Assembly: GCA_031430575.1 (NCBI GenBank)
Contig: JANPBT010000049.1
Coordinates: 1 to 37,875 of the forward strand
Direction: 5' to 3'
Source: JANMDS01 sp031430575
Lineage (GTDB): Bacteria > Pseudomonadota > Gammaproteobacteria > Burkholderiales > Casimicrobiaceae
DNA length: 37,875 bases
The notes under the pieces are model-generated. The model searched no databases and was not told where the DNA came from. It was given only the letters and a program-made list of their open reading frames with translations. Shown here piece after piece: positions 34,653 to 37,875 of this stretch. Both the position numbers and the translations under genes were made by a program. Each line of letters opens with the position of its first letter. Position 1 is the stretch's first letter.

Positions 34653-35411
34653 CTACTTCTTCCTAAAAATAACCACATGCTGCCACGGCAATGTGTTCGC
34701 AGTGCGCTCATAAACAAGCGCATGCTGGCTCGCTTCTTTGCGCACTTGTGCTTCACTCATTTTGTGCACTTCTTTAATCGGAACGTTACGATCCTCTGCA
34801 CGGTACTCAACGAAAGCAACACGCCCGCCTGGCTTAAGCGCACGCACAATACTTTCCATCACTTCATACGGAAATTCGAGCTCGTGATAGACGTCGACAA
34901 TAATCGCCAGATCAATGCTCGCCTCGGTAAGCTTCACATCTGCCACCGTGCTGAGCACAGGCTTGATATTGGTGATACCCGCTTTTTTTGCAAGCTCTGA
35001 TCCAATCGCAATCATCTCGGGCTGCACGTCTACTGCGTAAACCGTACCACTCGGCGCGACGAGCTTTGCCATGCGCCGGGCGTAGTAACCGGTACCCGCG
35101 CCAACGTCGGCAATCTGCATGCCGGGCGCGAGCGCGAGCTCACGCAACAGCAGCTCACCCCGCTCTTCTTGCTCGCGCTCTTCGCGCTCTAGCCATGATG
35201 CGCCCTGCCATCCCATCACGCCCGCAATCTCGCGGCCCATATACGCTTTGCCAATGCCGTCGGCACTCTGGTCGATTTTGGTGTAGCGTTGCGGGGAAGC
35301 ATTCTCTTTCTGCGGCGCAGATGCAGCGGCCGGCACCTGCACGCCTTCCCGCGCGCAGCCCAGCAGCGCGAGAACGCTAACGGCGAAAAGAGAAGGCCAC
35401 AGTAATCGCAT
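34653..35411 (-). CDS. SAM-dependent methyltransferase-fold lipoprotein
   Basis: This 252-residue protein starts MRLLWPSLFAVSVLALLGC, a lipoprotein signal with Cys19 as the lipid-carrying residue. A class I methyltransferase domain follows, with the SAM motif IADVGAGTGYYARRMA, then VYAVDVQPEMI, DLAIIVDVYHEL and ALKPGGRVAFVEYR. Such exported methyltransferase-like proteins occur in Proteobacteria, but their substrate is unknown and SAM is not expected outside the cytoplasm. The linker after the lipid anchor contains SAPQ from a partial dispersed element at 35310-35322. The start at 35411 is chosen because it places the lipobox at the N terminus. Confidence 0.85.
   Translation of the reverse strand: MRLLWPSLFAVSVLALLGCAREGVQVPAAASAPQKENASPQRYTKIDQSADGIGKAYMGREIAGVMGWQGASWLEREEREQEERGELLLRELALAPGMQIADVGAGTGYYARRMAKLVAPSGTVYAVDVQPEMIAIGSELAKKAGITNIKPVLSTVADVKLTEASIDLAIIVDVYHELEFPYEVMESIVRALKPGGRVAFVEYRAEDRNVPIKEVHKMSEAQVRKEASQHALVYERTANTLPWQHVVIFRKK
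35310..35322 (+). repeat. Partial dispersed element inside the methyltransferase gene
   Basis: CTGCGGCGCAGAT: the palindromic core without the ACC flank. Read as S-A-P-Q in the linker behind the lipid anchor. Confidence 0.6.
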
Positions 35412-35457
35412 AATGTTGCTCCAAACGTAGGTCAACTATCTTAACGGATCGCGGCCC

Positions 35458-35471
35458 GGCGGCGCAGATTT
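35458..35471 (+). repeat. Degenerate dispersed element (left arm of an inverted pair)
   Basis: GGCGGCGCAGATTT keeps only the right half of the consensus. It faces the exact copy at 35502-35520 in a divergent promoter region. Confidence 0.5.
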
Positions 35472-35501
35472 AATGCACGAGACAACGGCTCAAAAAGAGC
35501 G

Positions 35502-35520
35502 AATTCTGCGCCGCAGGTAT
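35502..35520 (-). repeat. Dispersed element, core 35506-35518
   Basis: Exact core, between divergent genes, so this pair cannot be a terminator. Confidence 0.95.
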
Positions 35521-35707
35521 ACCTAAATAAATTTGCCGTGATCCTATCGGTTTCGGCACACGACAGCGCGCCGCAGCCAACACAAACGGCGCGGCATTAT
35601 CGATCCTATCGGCGTTGCAAACGGCATCCCAGCCCCGATGCGCTGCGCTGCCTGAAAGCAAATTACCTGCGCGACCGACCGCCGCATCTCGCGGTATCAT
35701 CCGCCGC

Positions 35708-36307
35708 ATGCATATCGCGATCATTACACTGCAAGGATTCAACGAGCTTGATTCGTTTATCGCGCTCGGCGTGCTCAATCGCATCAAAAAGCCTGATTGG
35801 CGGGTCACGCTTGCGTGCCCCGAGCCGATGGTCACTTCAATGAATGGGGTAACCGTGCATGCGCAATCTAGCTTAGCCGAGGTTGGCGCTGCCGATGCGG
35901 TCATCGTCGGCAGCGGCAGCAAGACCCGCGAGGTCGTAAACGACCCGTCCATGATGGCGCAAATGCAGCTCGACCCCACTCGGCAACTGATCGCCGCGCA
36001 ATGCTCGGGCGCGCTCATTTTGGCTAAGCTCGGGCTTTTGAGTGCGATTCCTGCATGCACGGATCTGACGACCAAACCATGGGTGGTGGAAGCAGGCGTG
36101 GAGGTGCTCAACCAACCCTTTTTCGCGCGCGGCAATATCGCAACTGCCGGTGGTTGCTTTTCTGCGCCCTATCTCGCGGCTTGGATCATCGCCCGCACCG
36201 AAGGGCAAGAGGCTGCGAGAAGCGCGCTGCATTACGTCGCGCCAGTCGGTGAAAAAGACGATTACGTTGCCCGCGCGATGGCCAATATAACGCCCTATTT
36301 GCCATAA
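35708..36307 (+). CDS. DJ-1/PfpI-family protein
   Basis: This 199-residue protein has the glutamine-amidotransferase-like fold: the first strand IAIITLQGFNELD, DAVIVGSGSKTRE, and the nucleophile elbow with Cys99 in AAQCSGALIL. Family members include glyoxalases, chaperones and isonitrile hydratases; the specific reaction cannot be assigned. The ATG at 35708 gives the normal start of the fold. It converges on the YqaA-like gene with 3 bases between them. Confidence 0.88.
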   Translation: MHIAIITLQGFNELDSFIALGVLNRIKKPDWRVTLACPEPMVTSMNGVTVHAQSSLAEVGAADAVIVGSGSKTREVVNDPSMMAQMQLDPTRQLIAAQCSGALILAKLGLLSAIPACTDLTTKPWVVEAGVEVLNQPFFARGNIATAGGCFSAPYLAAWIIARTEGQEAARSALHYVAPVGEKDDYVARAMANITPYLP

Positions 36308-36310
36308 GGC

Positions 36311-36736
36311 TCAAGCAAAAACTTTCGCGTAAACCCCGGCAATCACCGCATAGCGCACGCCCTTGCCGATGGCCATCCAAAGTGCGCATTTCCACCACGA
36401 CAATCGCAGATAACCGGCCATGCCACACAACGCATCGCCAATAAACGGCACCCACGATGCTAGCAGCGTGACGGCGCCGTAGCGCCGCATTTTTTCTAAT
36501 ACCTGCGGCGCAGATTTGCCTTTTTTTTCAAGAAAATGTCGTGAAAATCGACCCACACAATACGTGCTCAGCCCCCCAAGCGTATTGCCAATGGTCGCGA
36601 CAATCACTGCAAAAGCAATCGCCTTGGGAAACGCCCGCTCGAACGCGACCAACGCGCCCTCAGACGGAAACGGCAGCACTGTTGCTGAAAGAAACGCAGT
36701 GCCAAACAAAGCCCAGAGCGATGCGATCTCACTCAT
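36311..36736 (-). CDS. YqaA/DedA-type small membrane protein
   Basis: This 141-residue inner-membrane protein has four or so hydrophobic segments and the family stretch FPSEGALVAF, NTLGGLSTYCVGR and FIGDALCGMAGYLRLSWWK. It belongs to the VTT/SNARE-associated group to which E. coli YqaA is assigned; DedA relatives are linked to lipid flipping and envelope balance. Its ATG overlaps the stop of the upstream phosphatase gene by 4 bases and sits one base after a dispersed element. A second element (36499-36517) is read as KSAPQV in the cytoplasmic loop. Confidence 0.88.
   Translation of the reverse strand: MSEIASLWALFGTAFLSATVLPFPSEGALVAFERAFPKAIAFAVIVATIGNTLGGLSTYCVGRFSRHFLEKKGKSAPQVLEKMRRYGAVTLLASWVPFIGDALCGMAGYLRLSWWKCALWMAIGKGVRYAVIAGVYAKVFA
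36499..36517 (+). repeat. Dispersed element inside the YqaA-like gene, core 36501-36513
   Basis: Exact core, read as S-A-P-Q-V in a loop between membrane segments. Confidence 0.95.
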
Positions 36737-37071
36737 ATCTGCGCCGCAGGTAAATGCGGCGTCACCCGCATTTGCAAAAGCGCGATAAGCTTTGCGTCCA
36801 TATATTCGAAGTCATCGGGGATATTTAAACAGATCACGCGCTGATCTTTGAGCTGCGGACGAAATTTCTCGCTCATTTTGCTGCGATGGCGTTTCTCCAT
36901 CACAAAAATCAGCTGCGCCCATGCCGCAAGCTCCGCCGTCATCGGGTTTTCTGCGTTGTGATTGAGCCCTGCAGAGGCCGTCTCAACGCCAGGATGGGTC
37001 GCGAAAATCACTTCTGCGGTCGGGCTGCGCAGCCGATTTTGGCTGCAAACAAAAAGCACCCGCAGGCTCAC
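36733..37071 (-). CDS. Low-molecular-weight protein tyrosine phosphatase-like protein
   Basis: This 112-residue protein begins MSLRVLFVCSQNRLRSPTAE, with the phosphatase loop C-x5-R (Cys9 to Arg15). It is shorter than classical enzymes (about 150 residues) and lacks an obvious DP acid loop, although DDFEYMDAKL near the end may serve. This matches the short 'predicted protein tyrosine phosphatase' group. The last five residues PAAQI are encoded by a dispersed element. The start overlaps the comM stop by 4 bases and the stop overlaps the YqaA-like start by 4 bases, so the three genes are translationally coupled. Confidence 0.87.
   Translation of the reverse strand: MSLRVLFVCSQNRLRSPTAEVIFATHPGVETASAGLNHNAENPMTAELAAWAQLIFVMEKRHRSKMSEKFRPQLKDQRVICLNIPDDFEYMDAKLIALLQMRVTPHLPAAQI
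36735..36753 (-). repeat. Dispersed element at a stop/start overlap, core 36739-36751
   Basis: Exact core. It encodes the C-terminal PAAQI of the phosphatase-like protein and ends next to the ATG of the YqaA-like gene. Confidence 0.95.
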
Positions 37072-37875
37072 CGCTTATCCAGCCCTTTGCGAAAGCCGAT
37101 GGCTTCGGCCAAATGCGCTGTTGAGATGAGCTCCACGCCCGCAAGATCGGCAATCGTGCGCGCGACACGCAAGATGCGGTGATGGGCTCGCGCCGAGAGC
37201 CCAAGCCTTGCGATGGCCGAGGCCATGAGCTTGATGCTCGGCTCATCGAGCTGGCAGTGGCTGTCGATTTCTTTTGAGTTCAATTTGCTATTGGGCTTGC
37301 CTTGGCGGTCGTGCTGGCGCTGCGCCGCCGCAGCCACGCGCGTGCGCACCGTTGCGCTCGGCTCACCATCGGCAGCCTTCAGCATTTCATCGGCAGGCAC
37401 CGAAGGCACTTCGATTTGCAGATCAAGCCGATCCATCAGCGGCCCTGAAATCTTGCCCCGATAGCGCAAGATTTGATCGGGCGTGCAGCGACAACGCGCC
37501 GACGGATGACCAGAATAACCGCAGGGGCACGGGTTCATGGCCGCGATCAGCTGAAAATCAGCAGGAAACTCCGCTTGCCGCGCCGCCCGAGAGATATGAA
37601 TCTTGCCCGCCTCCAAAGGCTCGCGCAGCACTTCCAAGACCTTACGGTCAAACTCAGGCAGCTCATCAAGGAACAAAACGCCTTTATGAGCAATTGAGAT
37701 TTCACCGGGTTTTGGGTTACTTCCACCGCCGACGAGCGCCACGCTGCTGGCAGTATGGTGAGGGCTCGCTATCGTTCGAACACCGTATTTACGAGGCTCA
37801 AACTTGCCGATCAAGGACAGCACGCTAGCAGACTCCATGGCTTCGTCGTCGGTCATCGGCGGCAAAATTGCGGGC
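37068..37875 (-). CDS. comM: ComM/YifB-type AAA+ ATPase (C-terminal part, runs off the window)
   Basis: The frame is open to the right edge, so only the C-terminal part of a Mg-chelatase-like ATPase is present. Visible are PPMTDDEAMES, VRTIASPHHTASSVALVGGG, the Walker B GVLFLDELPEF, the arginine-finger region VLREPLEAGKIHISRA, the cysteine-rich AAMNPCPCGYSGH, and the C-terminal YifB helical domain ending EAIGFRKGLDKR. ComM is a hexameric helicase that drives branch migration of incoming DNA during natural transformation. Its presence is relevant to the uptake-sequence reading of the dispersed element, although ComM-like genes are widespread. Confidence 0.93.
   Translation of the reverse strand, partial: PAILPPMTDDEAMESASVLSLIGKFEPRKYGVRTIASPHHTASSVALVGGGSNPKPGEISIAHKGVLFLDELPEFDRKVLEVLREPLEAGKIHISRAARQAEFPADFQLIAAMNPCPCGYSGHPSARCRCTPDQILRYRGKISGPLMDRLDLQIEVPSVPADEMLKAADGEPSATVRTRVAAAAQRQHDRQGKPNSKLNSKEIDSHCQLDEPSIKLMASAIARLGLSARAHHRILRVARTIADLAGVELISTAHLAEAIGFRKGLDKR

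Noticed and set aside
5313..36753. CRISPR-like reading of the repeated element
   Set aside because: Copies are irregularly spaced by hundreds to thousands of bases, occur in both orientations and lie inside genes. There is no array and no cas gene.
5313..36753. Known uptake sequences (Neisseria ATGCCGTCTGAA, Pasteurellaceae AAGTGCGGT)
   Set aside because: The consensus here shares no run with these, so only the distribution, not the sequence, supports an uptake role.

Overview
The window looks like a chromosomal segment of a betaproteobacterium, close to the replication origin. Four things point there: the mnmG / rsmG / parA / parB block, three parS centromere sites (15289-15304, 16284-16299, 16819-16834), a very long FAD/Fe-S oxidoreductase of the DUF3683 type, and the ATP-grasp / alpha-E / transglutaminase operon. 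Three secreted proteins end in PEP-CTERM-type tails, so an exosortase should be encoded elsewhere in the genome. No rRNA, tRNA, CRISPR array or insertion sequence was recognised.

Layout. 1-5330: an S8 (subtilisin) protease, open to the left edge, followed by a small secreted IPTL-CTERM-like protein and then a decaying array of duplicated pieces of both genes. One copy carries a stray piece of the 3' end of parB. 5515-6005: a frameshifted LOG-family gene. 6007-15238, all minus strand: parB, parA, rsmG, a 1495-residue secreted repeat protein, and mnmG. The big protein separates mnmG from rsmG, which are usually adjacent. 15239-19015: parS sites, a PEP-CTERM protein, a VOC protein, a GNAT acetyltransferase, an unrecognised protein and a PLP-dependent threonine/serine dehydratase. 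19016-22315: a relic PEP-CTERM leader and two PEP-CTERM proteins (Kelch-like and vWA). 22439-30735, minus strand: panB, the three-gene ATP-grasp operon and the DUF3683 oxidoreductase. 31082-37875: a TonB-dependent receptor, a RIO kinase, a lipoprotein-like methyltransferase, a DJ-1/PfpI protein, and a translationally coupled comM / phosphatase-like / YqaA-like operon running off the right edge.

The most striking feature is a short dispersed element with consensus ATACCTGCGGCGCAGATTT. Its 13-base core ACCTGCGGCGCAG occurs exactly 25 times (13 in one orientation, 12 in the other), about once per 1.5 kb. Fourteen copies lie between genes, several as close inverted pairs. Eleven lie inside or at the end of core genes, where they are read in frame as PAAQI, SAPQV or CAAGI. 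The copy inside parB marks the exact end of the duplicated parB fragment at 4249-4450, and copies sit at each junction of the duplicated cassette array. The distribution resembles a DNA uptake sequence or a REP-like element, but it matches none of the uptake sequences I know. The function proposed here is inference.
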